DNA of 64,000 bases from Centroberyx gerrardi (lineage: Eukaryota > Chordata > Actinopteri > Beryciformes > Berycidae), in NCBI RefSeq assembly GCF_048128805.1, contig NC_136016.1, positions 9,607,501-9,671,500 on the forward strand. The letters are read 5' to 3'. The notes beneath the pieces were generated by a model, which had not been told where the DNA came from, did no database searches, and worked only from the letters and a program-made list of their open reading frames with translations. Each line of letters opens with the position of its first letter. The stretch's first letter is position 1. The position numbers and the translations under genes are program-made. Below, in pieces: positions 37,263-49,377 of this stretch.

Positions 37263-39902
37263 TGTGTGTGTTTGTGCATGTGCGGCTGAGCGTGAAAAAC
37301 TTCCAGCTTGAAAATGAACCATGATAATATTGCACCACTGTTGTTTGAGTTTCAGTACTTCATCGTGTGGGATCTCTGTGAATCCATAATTCTTGAAATA
37401 ATACAGCGATGCGGTGATGGAGTGGGCCGTGTGAACGTATACTGCCGTTTTGTTTCCTACATCTTCCTCGTAACCCTTAGTGGCCGCACCGTTCATCCTG
37501 CCAGAAAAAGGGTCAGAGCATCAAAATGACTTTGAGATATCAACACAACATGCACGGGGATTTTCCTTGGCCTAAAACAAAATCGCGTGACACTCACAGA
37601 GCCGCATTATATGCCACATACACCATATGTTCTGGGTAATATGAATAGGTCCATTTATATTCTCTTTGTGGTGAAGAGCACCTCCCATGTTATAATCTGA
37701 TGCAATATCATTTTTTTTATCTTGCCTGTGCTTGGCTTAGTCAGGACCTAGGTGTGTTTGTTTAGATGGATGTGAGTGTTTGTCATAGCGTTTCACAACT
37801 AATTAATTTTAAGTCTCTCTAACAGAAGCTGGGTGTGAGTGAAGTGGGGCTTGCTTAATGAAATACATTTATTTGGATAAATTAAAATACCACCAAGCAT
37901 ATAGCATTATATAAAAAAAACAGGGTAACATAATGAAGTGCCATCACGTATTTACATTGTGGTGTGGCTCTAGTGCTCTTTTATCTCCTCTTCTTTCCTC
38001 CTCTTGCTGGGCTGTCTGTGTAAATAAGAATGTCTTCTTAAGTGACCTGTCTAGCTTCAAATACTGTTTACTCTGTATTGTTTCAAATCATCATGATCAT
38101 TTTTAAAAGATCAAAACCTTGTATCTTCGAAAAAAGAGAGGCGTTGTGACTGACTGGCACTACATGTAATGCCACCACTGCTTTTACAGTTTGTGTGTGT
38201 GTGTGTGTGTTTTACAAATGTGTGAAAGTCAGGTTCTTACAGGATCCCCACCATAGGCAAATATTACCTTGACACATATTCAGAATAACTAGAGGGAGTG
38301 GTCCCAACAGAACTTGTAATATAAACTGTAAGTATTGCAATCTCATTGGCCTCGAGGTGATGACTAAGAAACAAACACAACCTAATGGTTTGGCAGTGTT
38401 CCCTCCCTTGTATTTTCCTGTGCCCCTCTTACCGAAACACATAATCGTGTGCGTCTATCTCCTTCCCCATGCCAGAGCCATAGAGGATCCCAGCAGTGCC
38501 CACCACAGCACAGCGCACACAGCCATCACCATCTCCTCTGGGAAGGAGTAGTGGCTCCTTTGGCTTTGGGATCAAATCCACAGCTGCCTTCACCTCTGCA
38601 AACCCAAGCAAAACATGCAGATTAATATATAGTCTGTGCTTAAATTAAAATTCACAACACACACTATGCAATACTGCTATTTGCAGACACACACAACAAA
38701 CACACACCCCTACCGTTGTATTTGTACTCCATGAAACCAAAGGGGTTGTTGAAATGGGAAAGTCTGTTCCACTCACTCATGTTGAGATTGTCTTTGTGCA
38801 TAAACAAATATAAGTTGGGAATGAAAGCCTGCTTAAAGCTCAGATCTTCAGACTTCTGCAAAGGCTGGGGACAGGTCTGAGAATGCAAAAGAAAAGACTA
38901 CATTAATCTATTCATCCTAATGGGAACAATATAAATAAATAATTGTCATCATATTGGCTAAACCTACTGATTTAGTGAGGGCTCCATACAGCGGAGAAAG
39001 AGAGGATGCGTCAATCATCACATAAATGCAGTTTGATTGATTGATTGAAGGAAGAGGCAATGATTGTATTAGGAACAGAGGCAAGCTGAAAAACAAATAC
39101 AACCAGATCACACCATAGCCACACACACATAAGCATATTGCCAGAAGATATCAGCCATGTTCACCCACTCCCATATTTTTATGCTGCAAGGGTCATCTGA
39201 CCTCTCTTGCTACAGTCTGCTTACTGTCTGTCTGGGTTGGGAATCCTGGGCATACACATCTTCAAAATCCCATTGAGGCAGTTTCTTAAAGTCCTTTTTG
39301 AAGAGGATAGGCATGGGAGTCTCCTTGAGGGAACCTACAGCATGTGTAGTGCTGTCTCTCTTGACCATTTTATCAGTTTTTAGCTGTGTCAATAGGTGCG
39401 TTTTGGGTTGGTTTGTTGCATTCAGCACAGCAGGAGAAGTGAAGTTGTCTTTTTTATCTGAGAATACGGCCGTATAATGGACAACCGACCCATCTTGTCC
39501 TCTCTGCTTGGTTTTCCCTGAGATAAGAGTCCAGCTGAATTGGAAACTTGGCAAAGAGCAATAGATGCAAAATACCAGCATTAGTCAAATATCCTTTATT
39601 CTAAACAACTGCACATGCCTGTAAACGTGAGACTGATTCACTAAACATTTGCTCAAAGAAAAAATTCATACCAGCATTGGCTACTTATTCACCAGGAAAT
39701 TGTCACTGTGTCCAATGTCCCAGGGGGTAATTCAGTCTCTTCTATCACCTTCCCGTTTTCAATTACCCGTCTCCCTCTGCAATCTTTCAACAACTCACCT
39801 GATTCTTTGTGATATACGTTCCCATGACAGCGTATACAGCATGATGCCGACTGAGACCACCAACAGCAAAGGGAAAATTCTCCTGAAATGTTGAAATGCC
39901 AT
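36152..39902 (-). CDS. Alpha-N-acetylgalactosaminide alpha-2,6-sialyltransferase (ST6GALNAC1/2-like)
   Basis: Nine coding exons on the minus strand: 39799-39902, 39225-39534, 38714-38876, 38433-38595, 37359-37497, 37093-37196, 36821-36904, 36614-36713, 36152-36364. Phases close to 1380 nt (459 aa). A short cytoplasmic tail and a signal anchor (residues about 9-25, [17 protein letters not shown]) make it a type II Golgi protein. A Ser/Thr/Lys-rich stem follows (about 35-138). Sialyl motif L starts at about residue 218 ([20 protein letters not shown], then [12 protein letters not shown]). Motif S lies at about 373-396 ([16 protein letters not shown], then YGF). A terminal H-x4-E (HDYLME) fits motif VS. 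The enzyme transfers sialic acid to O-linked GalNAc (sialyl-Tn type structures). It is longer than human ST6GALNAC2 (374 aa) and shorter than ST6GALNAC1 (600 aa), so I cannot separate the two. The next gene upstream on the strand is mxra7, as in human 17q25. The exon-5 donor (GTACTG) is weak but required by phase. Confidence 0.93.
36374..36417. repeat. (GA)n run next to the last-exon acceptor of the sialyltransferase
   Basis: On the transcribed strand this is a (CT)n tract of about 44 bases ending a few bases before the exon-9 acceptor at 36365-36366, so it serves as the polypyrimidine tract. Confidence 0.85.
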
Positions 39903-40099
39903 AGCTCAAGATAGAGGCTTTGTCCGTATAACTGAACACACCGAGTTGTTTGCTTTCTACACCACTGGAGAAATGAGTCTATGCCCAGGTGTGAATGGCT
40001 CCAGTATCCTGTCCACACCCTGCCACGGTGTATTAAAGTACATTCATACGCAAATACAGAACTGAAAAGAAAACAAGGTGCACGCACAGCATGTGGTCA

Positions 40100-40679
40100 G
40101 TTGGCAGGCGCACACACACACACACACACACCCAGATAGTTAAGATGGTTTATTCAAAGCAGCTGGTTGTTAATACAGAAGCAGCTTTACAGGTGCCATA
40201 CCTGCCACAGATGAAGAGTCTTTAAGAAGATACAACAAGATGAAAAAAAATCATGTAATAAATGCATCATATTTATTGCTTTTATTAGTATATAAAACTA
40301 ATAGAATGAATAGTCCTTAATCCCTTTTAGTCCTTATTTACATAGGGGCAGCTAGTAATGTCTGCTCTGGGTTTCAATAGATGCAGCTGCTTTGGGTTTT
40401 TTTTCCATGTGGACTGGTCTTTGGATGACAGGTGGATGGAACAGCAACAAAACAAACAAACAAACAAACAAAGCAAATAATATGAAACATAAAGATGGGT
40501 GGCTGGTCTTGAATATTGTTGAGTGGATTGTATGTACTGTATGTTTCTGCATAACGTGTAGAATGTGTGTATGGAGTTTGTACTTGGTATAATGGAATAG
40601 TCCTTGATTAGGGCTCATAGGTATTGAGCACAATCAGAAGATGCATCACAACAAGGAAGAGTGGAGCTGGAGAGGAGTC
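40100..40679 (-). other. mxra7: mxra7 3' UTR and gap to the sialyltransferase promoter
   Basis: Non-coding stretch after the mxra7 stop. A reverse-strand AATAAA (TTTATT at 40272-40277) could end the mxra7 transcript about 400 bases past the stop. The sialyltransferase start codon lies another 370 bases further on. Confidence 0.5.
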
Positions 40680-43600
40680 TTAGATGGAGTAGAGTTTGAG
40701 CTGCTCCTCTATGTCTCCCTCGGACACGTCCCCAAACGTCTCCTTGTTGTCCTTCAGCAACTGGAAGATGGCGGCCAACTGTTCACGCTGCACCCTGGGA
40801 AGAGAACACAAATATCAAACAAATCTTGAGAACCCACTGAAAATGTTTCAAATATTCAAATAGTTTATATCATTTGCTTATGTAAAGCTACCGAATGAGT
40901 TACAGCCTGCATTGTCTGCATGGGCGTAACAACAGGCTAGAAAATGTTATTTTGTGCTCCACCCACCATCTCCATGGTGATTTTACCACCTAGGCCTTAC
41001 TATAACACAAGGAAAACTCTGGAAGGAAAGATGCAGAGGGAAATGGGAGTGGTGGATTTGGAATATTGGCAATTCCACAAACATGATGACGACGTACACA
41101 GTGAAAGGTCATGGTGCAGCAAAACCAAAGAAAAGCCATGCTACATCCAGCCAAACATGCATATGCAGCTAATAATGACAAGATAAGCAGCATTCATTTG
41201 ATGTAAGTGAAAGTCCCTGGCCAGCATTCACTAACTAATCTAGGATCATTTGTCCGTTGATAGCCACATTACCTTACCTATGATTCAAGGGGCAAACAGA
41301 TCTCATATCACCACTGCTATTCTAAAATAAAATAAATAAATATGAGCTTTCTAATTGACTGACACTATCGCTTAGATATTACTTACCACACAATATAAGC
41401 TGTGTTTACCTTTTCTCAATGCAAAAACTTTATATTTTTCCTCCATCTTTACTATTCCCATGTTACTGAAAAGCTTTGGAAGCCAATTTCTTGGCGACAC
41501 AGGTCACAGTATTGTGTTGCAGTGACTCCTCTAGTGGCGGGACAGAGGAGAGTCCTCAGAGGATTAACTAACACTCCTCTGACCTTCAGTCAGAGGTGAC
41601 AAGTGGAAACAGCCAATCAACACCTCCACACACCTGAGGAACACCTGCTTATATACACATCTACAGTGGAGTGATGGGACTGGGCAGCGGGAGGCGGGCA
41701 GGTGGGATCAGATAAGTATGACAGCACAGTATGTTGGTCGCTTCATGGCCACTTTAGGATCGACATTTGTGGCAACAGCTGCCAAAAATCACTGCTGAGG
41801 TCAAAATTGAATGCGTACGCAAATTGAACTGAAGCATCCCACTGGAATAGTTTCCATACAATGGCCAGAAAGTGACACCCCTGGGAGTAATGGGTGAGAA
41901 TGATAACTCATACTTTACCACATATTTGCTCCACTCTCCCTGCCTGCCTGTCCAACAGGCTTACAGAGAGGTAAAGTCTGTGGTGAACTCTATCCTGCAA
42001 TGATAAGAGCAGGAGATGCATTACAAAAAAGAAACCACGATTAACTTCTCGAGTGTCATTTAGTTACTTCTCTGTTTTCCATTTTTCCCTCTCTTCCTTG
42101 AATAAAATAAGCCACTGATCTATGGACTTGATGTGTAAACGTCATTTAATGAAAAACATTCCCACAGAAGCCACAACATGCTTTGAGTGGTTTCCTTAAG
42201 TCCCTGTACGTGTCTTTCAATCTCAACCTAATGCCTGGCACAGACTCAATCTGGCCTTACTCAGTCTAGCCCCAAGCCGAAGGGTGACACAGCAGCTAAA
42301 CGTGAAAGGCTCTCAGTGAAAAGCCAACAACACACACACACACGTGCAGAGGGTGTAGACAAGGTTAGAGGGAGGCAGAAGAGAAGTCGACACTGGACAG
42401 TAGGCAGGAAAACTGAGGGGAACCCAGGGAAATTCAGAAAAACTTCTGAAAGTAACTACAATGAATGAAATTTTAACATGTATTTTCAGCAAACTGTTTT
42501 GACAAAGAACCTTGTACAAAGGTTTAGTACTAGTTTTGGAGCATAAGGCGAAATCGAGTAAATTGGGAAAGCGTGTTCTAAATAGTAAAGGTGTTCAAAT
42601 TGTGGAATACTAATGTTCTGGGTTTTTGATAAATTCTGAAATATTCATAGTTTTAGGTGACACAAGACAGCTCAGGCATTGGCACCGACCTCTGCTCCTC
42701 CTCCAGCTCGTCTTTTGACATCATCATCTGCAGATGGTTGGTTCGTGCCTTGCCTGGGACGTAGTTCAAGGAATTGTTTGCATTTGCTTCCAGCTTATCT
42801 AATGAAACAGAGTCAGCTGTGATTAGAAATCGACACCTAACCTTTACTTAATTTGATCAAATTCTGAAAAAAAACAAAACAATATATATATATACAGTAT
42901 ATACATGATTTTGAAAGATTTTGTGCTCACCGTTGATGCCCGGGCTCTCTGTGGCTCCTTCGGTCTGGGGGTAAGAGAAAGCACACTTTAGGAGCTCCTT
43001 ATCAGAGAGCCCAATGATTGACCTACGGCTCCTCTCTGACGAGGCCGCGGATGACGAGTCTACGTCTAAGCTCATGTCCCTAGATGCAGCCCTGTGGATG
43101 GACAGGCTAGATGTGGATGTGGAGTGCAGTTCTTCAGTGTGAGGGTGGGGATGTGCCTCCTCCTGTCAGAGAATTAAGGGGTCAGATGAGGGGTGTAACA
43201 CCATCATTTCAAATGTTTCCCCCCAAAAATGTATGCCAATAAGGTATGTTTTTGCTTCTCAAATATCTGTATGTGATTGGATCTTACTGACATTACACGG
43301 CACAACACCCAACGCTTCTAAAAGTGGGTGTCCCAAGGATATGAATTGTTAAAACCTTGCAGGCAGGCCCAGACTATAAGTTGCAATGCAGGGAAAGCTC
43401 CAAACAAATCAATTGAACAACTCATGTTACCTTTATTCCCCATCTCTCCTGAATGCTGATCTGGCCTAAGATCCCCACGTGTCACCTCACCGGTGGAAAG
43501 ACCAAGGTCACCTCTCCATACTTGGTTGCTGATTTGACACCTCCCTCCCCATCCTGTTCTGCCCACCTTTATGGTCCCCTACTCTGTGAGTTTTAGCAGC

Positions 43601-44115
43601 AATGGCAACCATCCAGACATGCTAAAGGACTAAGAGGCTATTAGAGACTAAAAGAGGGTTGAGGAGATTCATGACAACTAGCTGAGTGCGATGCAGTCTA
43701 GAAAAAAAGCCATCTGATTGGAAATGTTAAGTGTGTTTGTATGTGTGTGAGTGACAGAGATTGACAGAGAATCATTATATTCTATACAATTAAGCTACTG
43801 CCTTATTATGGCACAACAGACAGCCAAAACTATATGGAAACTGTATAGCAGACTACTTACTGATTGCACAGATTTCACTACATCCCAGTGGTCATGTGAA
43901 CTCCCCCAGTCGTCCATCGCATTCTTCTTCTCGGGTAGATAGCCATTCTGCTTTGGGCCAGATTTGCCTAATCCTCCCGCTTTAGCGTCTCCCGTGTATC
44001 CAAAATAACCCATGGCAAAGTCGGCTGAAGATGACGAGCCATTAAATAGCGATGTTGCCACGACAATAGCGAGAAGCGTGAAAATAATGGCTGATAATAT
44101 AAAAGTTAGATCCAT
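40680..44115 (-). CDS. mxra7: Matrix-remodelling-associated protein 7
   Basis: Four coding exons on the minus strand: 43861-44115, 42931-43162, 42690-42798, 40680-40794. Phases close to 711 nt (236 aa; human MXRA7 is 204 aa). The N-terminus MDLTFILSAIIFTLLAIVVA is a single membrane anchor or uncleaved signal. The middle is low-complexity and acidic/Ser-rich and differs from mammals. The C-terminal part is the conserved core: NYVPGKARTNHLQMMMSKDE, LEEEQRVQREQLAAIFQLLK, DNKETFGDVSEGD and the end EEQLKLYSI. The function is poorly known; MXRA7 was named from co-expression with matrix-remodelling genes. Identification rests on the C-terminal core and on its place between a GalNAc sialyltransferase and srsf2. 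A non-coding alternative last exon cannot be excluded in the long intron 3 (40795-42689). Confidence 0.92.
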
Positions 44116-44980
44116 TGTTGCGGAGCGCGCTGCCTTTTATTAGGCCTATAATAAAGCCTGTACAAGTCTTTTAAATAGATCTCGGCGGTCTGTGTTGTCT
44201 AGTCTGGTTTCCGTTTCTTCTTTGTCTCGATTCACCTGACTCTTGCATGCGCTCACTCGCTGTTGGCCATCCTGTGGCTTGCAATACGCCTCACCAAACA
44301 TCAACGTTAACGACCAGCGTTTACCGTACACGGTGCAGGGTACAATCTCCCCTCCGTGCAGGACGTCACATCCTCTGGTCCCGCCCCCCTCGGCCCGCCC
44401 CGGCCCGTCCCGTGCGCTCAGTCCTCACCGCTAGATCCCCCGTCTGCAGCGGATCAGGTGGGCTGGCACGGCCCGCTGCAACGTGCTCCACTCGCGACTT
44501 TGCAGGTAATCCCATCAGCGGTGTGTTGTACAAACAGGGAGATTCAAATGGTTTGTGACAGGATCCGTGCAGCTCCAAGTTGATAAAGTCAAGCGGGGTT
44601 TACGTCTGTGCGGGCAGTGTGATGTGCTCACCTGAGGATACACTTCCAGCACCTTCAAATCCGAGTCTGTGCCAGGGACTGGATTGAGACAATAAAGTAA
44701 ATACAAACAAGAAAACTAAAAAGCTGCATCCATTACACCCTGAAACACCATATCTGTGCTGTTCTCAGTGGTGTTTTATTTATATAGCCTACAGGGGTAA
44801 TAGCCTATAACCAATGACATTTATTCACTCACTGGATTGCCAAGATCTGAAGTAGAGTGAAATCACAATTATCTGGCTATTAAATAGCAGAAGCAATTAT
44901 GCAAGTTAAATGCATGATATAATCTCACACAAAACTTGAGCCACAGGCTAGACAAAACTCACACAGGCAACTTGTTTACC
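44116..44980. other. mxra7 5' region
   Basis: GC-rich, CpG-containing DNA directly upstream of the mxra7 start (about 44200-44500), consistent with a CpG-type promoter. The rest, up to the end of the srsf2 transcript near 44990, shows no gene. Confidence 0.45.
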
Positions 44981-44989
44981 ACAAAGATT

Positions 44990-47167
44990 TTTTATTAGCA
45001 TTCACCTGAAGCAATTACAAGACGTTTGAGGGGCTCACAAAGGAATGCAATACACAAACTCATTCATTAAGCAGCTGGAGCTGCCCTTTCAACCCTTCAC
45101 CTGGAGTCACACTGGACCCCAATTCAAAAGCGAGCAATACCATCAGCAGTGGATAAACCACAAAGGAAAGGGAGAGGAGAGAGGGGGTAAAGAGGAAGGA
45201 TGAGGGGAGTATTTTGTACAGCACATGGAGGGAAGGAGAGGTCACAAGACAGGAGAAGATGGATGATCTGCCACACCTGTGATCTTACAAACCGGCAAAC
45301 GGCAGCGGAGGGTCGAGCCCCGGAACAGCGCCGGGCACTCAGCACCGCAACACGCCACACCATCTCACCACCGCACTGCACCGCATCTTAACAGCTAACC
45401 AGCATTACTCAACTGCTACACAACTGCGCCTAGTGCACAAAAGATACACAAGAAAGAGGGTTAGAGTCATAGGAAAGCAAATGTGACCAGACAGAAAAAA
45501 GAAATTTGACAGAAAGAAAAGAAAATGCTATGTTGCCGGATTAGCAAGTCAGCAAAGTTAAAATGGGTAGCACTGTGATAGTTTAACATTTTGCTTTTGT
45601 TACTGTACATTATGCCACATTTTCCTACAACAGTGGTACACATTTCTGTTAAGGGTCTGTACATCCAACATGACACCCTGTTCTACACCAACTCCGCAAA
45701 TAAAACAAAAACTCCTCTACATCCATCTCGAAAGAGTATTAAACAAGGGATTTGATGAAAACAAATCTACGCAATTCAAAATGAAGAATTTATTAACACG
45801 GAGGTACAAATTAAATCAATATGCAATTAACTCAATTCAAAGGGAGGAAACACCTCACAATTCCCTTTCAATATGCTCACCTAAATGAACAGTTATCACA
45901 TATACAACAGTACAGAATTTGCTGAAGTAAATTAAATCAAATGAATCATTTAAAACATTTTAGACCAAGTTCCAATAACCTTTTGGTCTGTATTCAGTGG
46001 GTGTATAGTGGAGTCCACTTGCTCAATGTTAGGCTCTTCCTGATGTCCTCAGCAAAGGCTCAATCATCTGAGATCTGGAAGGAAAGACAGCACAGTGTTA
46101 ACCAGAGCAAAGCAACTAGCTGGCTTAAGTTCTGCAGCTGACCTGGATATAATAACTATAATACCTTTACTCCTTCCAATATCGGTTTGTTCTTCTTTCC
46201 CCCCCCGAGGCTAAACATTATGTAATACACATGTTCCAGGTTGTTGGGTATCCATTTTCTGGAACTGTTCCTAACAGCCTTAGTAATTTTCATATTTCTT
46301 CACACACCTTCCGTGCCCCCCTCCCAAACCCCAGCTCTAACAGACTATAAGACTCTTACACTCGGGCATATTTGAAAAACAAACCTCGGGGTCCGTTCCC
46401 TCTGAGTGGCCGGGGAAACCACAGACACAGACGGTACAGCGCTCAGTGCGTCTGCCTGTGATCCTGTGAACGTACCTCACCACACCACCTCATACACCAA
46501 ATGACAGCCCGAACCACCGCCATGACGACCTGCTCCATAGCAACCACCGTTGCCTTGGTGACCTGCTCCTTAGCAACTGCCATCGCCCTCAGCAAACAGG
46601 CAGGTCACATGGGCGGGTCACACACTAACTGCTCTCACACTGCCACACCCCCAACTCCTCTCTTTGCAAACAGGACTCCGCAGCTTGGAGGAAAGAATTC
46701 CACATTTAGGTGAACGTTTGAGTGAAGCACCCCACGCCCCAACCCCCCTCATACAAACCCCCAACCCCCCTCATACAAACCCCCATGACTACAAAAACTC
46801 TTAATTCTCAATCTTATAACAGGTGACATAGCAAATCAAGTTCAACTAAATCACCAATCTGTATGTGCTTTAGAATGGCTGAACACACAACCAAGTAAAG
46901 TACATACAGAACAGGGACTGTAGGCTACATCAATCCCCTTCTTCACTCTTTTTGTTTTTTACATGTATTTAAAAAGAACAGTCTAATTTTCTAAAACAGT
47001 CAGAATTCTGCAGGCTTGGGTGCTTATTGTGTGAGTGACTGCAATGTAGCATCAAGACTGCAGAATACCAATTCCAGTGAGGACAGCTACCCATTTCACC
47101 ACTCTAAAGCATTTAACATAATCCACCCCTTCCCATGAATACCGTCTCATCGTGTCCTGGTTTGGGG
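44990..47167 (-). other. srsf2: Long srsf2 3' UTR region
   Basis: No other gene is seen between the srsf2 stop (47168) and a reverse-strand AATAAA (44991-44996). Vertebrate SRSF2 regulates its own level by splicing introns within its 3' UTR to trigger mRNA decay, so cryptic exons may lie here. A 22-bp unit based on AACCCCCCTCATACAAACCC is repeated at about 46740-46783. The extent is inferred. Confidence 0.5.
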
Positions 47168-48157
47168 TTAAGACTCGGCTCCATTGTCCTCTGGGGATTT
47201 GGGCCTGCTCTTGGACCTGGATCTGGACTTGGACCCTCTGTTGGAAGGCGGAGTTCGACTCCGGGACTTTGACCGGGACCGTGACCTGGAGGGGGACTTC
47301 GATTTGCTCCTTCGGGGGCTTCTGGATTTGGACTTGGACCTGGACCTGGAGTAGGAGCGGGACCTGGAGCGGCTGTAGCGGGAACGGCTTCTGGACCTGG
47401 AACGGCTTCTGCTCCTGGACCGGCTGCGTCTGCGGCGGCGACCAGGGCTGGCTGAACGGCTGGTTAGAGACAGAAGAAACATTATGTAAATAACACAGCA
47501 AGAACAAAGTATGGTCAAAACTGCATATTAAAGAATATGACTCGCAAACAACATTAAATGAAACTGCTCCAATAGCCTTGCTAGCTATACGTAACAAACA
47601 ATTGCTGTACAAGACATCTTGAATAACACGTTTGGTTCAGAACACCATTTCCTATTTATTTGGAAAAGACAACGACGCTTATTCTCTTTCCAGTTGATTT
47701 CAGGACACCATGTGCCTATCCATGTGTTATGTGGACGCCATCATTTCCCTCACACGGTCGCGAGTTCAACGTTAAAAGGTTACTCAAAGTATTATTACCT
47801 CCTGCTTCTGCGTCCGTAGCCTCCAGACCTGCGGGGCGGGCCGCCACCTCTCCGGCCGTAGTGGGAGTCCGGCGGGCGGCCGTAGCGCGCCATCTGCACT
47901 CGAAGCTCCCGCCCGTCGAGCAGCGCACCGTCCATGGCGTCCATGGCGTCCTCGGCGTCGCGCTTATCGTGGAAACGTACGAAGGCAAACCCGCGACTTT
48001 CCTTGGTGTACCTGTCCCGGGGGATGTACACATCCCCTACCCGGCCATACTTCTCAAAAACTCGGCGCAAAGTCTCGGGCGAAGTCCGGTAAGTCAGGTT
48101 GTCCACTTTGAGAGAGGTCATCCCCTCCACATCAGGCGGGGGCCTTCCGTAGCTCAT
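47168..48157 (-). CDS. srsf2: Serine/arginine-rich splicing factor 2 (SC35)
   Basis: Two coding exons on the minus strand: 47799-48157 and 47168-47459, joined in phase 2, giving 216 aa (human SRSF2 is 221). It begins [20 protein letters not shown]. One RRM (about 14-92) carries RNP2 (LKVDNLTY) and RNP1 (RGFAFVRF). A Gly/Arg hinge ([18 protein letters not shown]) leads to the RS domain (about 117-205), which ends [15 protein letters not shown]2 binds exonic enhancers in pre-mRNA and recruits U2AF and U1 in the nucleus; the position equivalent to human Pro95 (RYGRPPDS) is present. The single coding intron at the RRM/RS boundary matches the vertebrate gene. rnf157 starts 1.2 kb away in the opposite direction. 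Confidence 0.97.
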
Positions 48158-49377
48158 TTTCTTCCCCTCACAACAACACAGCAGACCAGCAAAGACAAAA
48201 ACCGTAAGGTCTTACCGTTTGGTAAAACCGTTATTCGGTGGTTACCAAGCTCCCGTTGATATATTTCGTTCAAGTTTTAACGGATTTTGGCTCGTTTCGT
48301 CCTGGACGTCGTAACCCGCGCAGCATGCACGTGAAATGGCGGCAACAACGCTTCCTTTTCGTCTTTTTTTCCTGTTGGTTCTTTCCGCCTCCGTTGGCCT
48401 CCTCTGATTGGCTGCTTGTCTGTTTGACTTCCTGCACATGAACCGACACTGCCCTCTGTCGGCTCGGAGTGGCACAGTGGCAATTTGATTCACTGGGTTG
48501 CAATTCTGCCATTGTTCCATTTAGTCTGATTATAAAGCTGTTATATTACACGATTTCACCGTTATTTCTTACACTAGTCACTCCAGCTGACGGAATGGCA
48601 GTTGTTTACGGAGGATGAATCGATTAATCGACTTTCACATTTTAATTTTTATTATCCTACTTGTTGCCAAAAATAGCGGCAGTCAGCCCATAATTTCATC
48701 GTGAGGATCTGTGCCTACGTTCGGCTAAAATATTGGGCCATATGTTCATGGGATTTCCTCTTATGTCCAGGGGAATTATTTTAATTTAGGTTCAGTGTGT
48801 ATTCCACTGAGCCTACACTGCACTGCAGTCAGGGCTGTTCACACATTTGGTGTAGGAAGGTCACGTTATAAAGCGGGTCGGAGCTGCTGGAGAGGACTGC
48901 GCAAAACCATGGTCCGGATTTGTGCCTGACGTCATGGGGAGCAACAGACCTGGTCTCTGACAGGATCCAGCGAAAAGCACCAGGGATAGATATCAACATT
49001 CCACGGCCGCGAAACATGTCGAGCACATCGCTGTTTTGTGCCACATAGCCCCGAGCCGCGGACGGAGATTTTCGGGTTTCGCCGCCGCGCGCCGGAGATG
49101 CGATTGCGTCGCACAATGAGAGCGGCTCGCCGTTAAAGGGAGTCGGGCTGCTGCCGTTTCTGCCTCAAAACAAGCTGCACTGTTGAACAGGGAGGGATAA
49201 GCAGCCAGAGAAACACGACTAATCCCCGGGACGGTCACATTCACACAGGGCCTCGGACCCGACAGACATGGACAGGGCAGCACGAACTGGATTACATGAT
49301 AGGGAATAAGGAGACTGCGCACACGAAGCGAATGTGAAGTGTTATGCTCATGAACTTGTGCTTTTATTTGACTGGAA
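48158..49377. other. Divergent srsf2/rnf157 intergenic region
   Basis: It contains the srsf2 5' UTR and promoter on the left and a GC-rich rnf157 promoter region (about 48990-49280, many CpG) on the right. No open frame with recognisable similarity was found. The open frames on the minus strand here are short and CpG-driven. Confidence 0.5.

Noticed and set aside
47052-47612. A 186-codon minus-strand frame rich in Q, P, V and K over the srsf2 last exon
   Set aside because: It is the alternative frame of the RS-repeat codons; the RS frame is conserved and splices correctly to the RRM exon.
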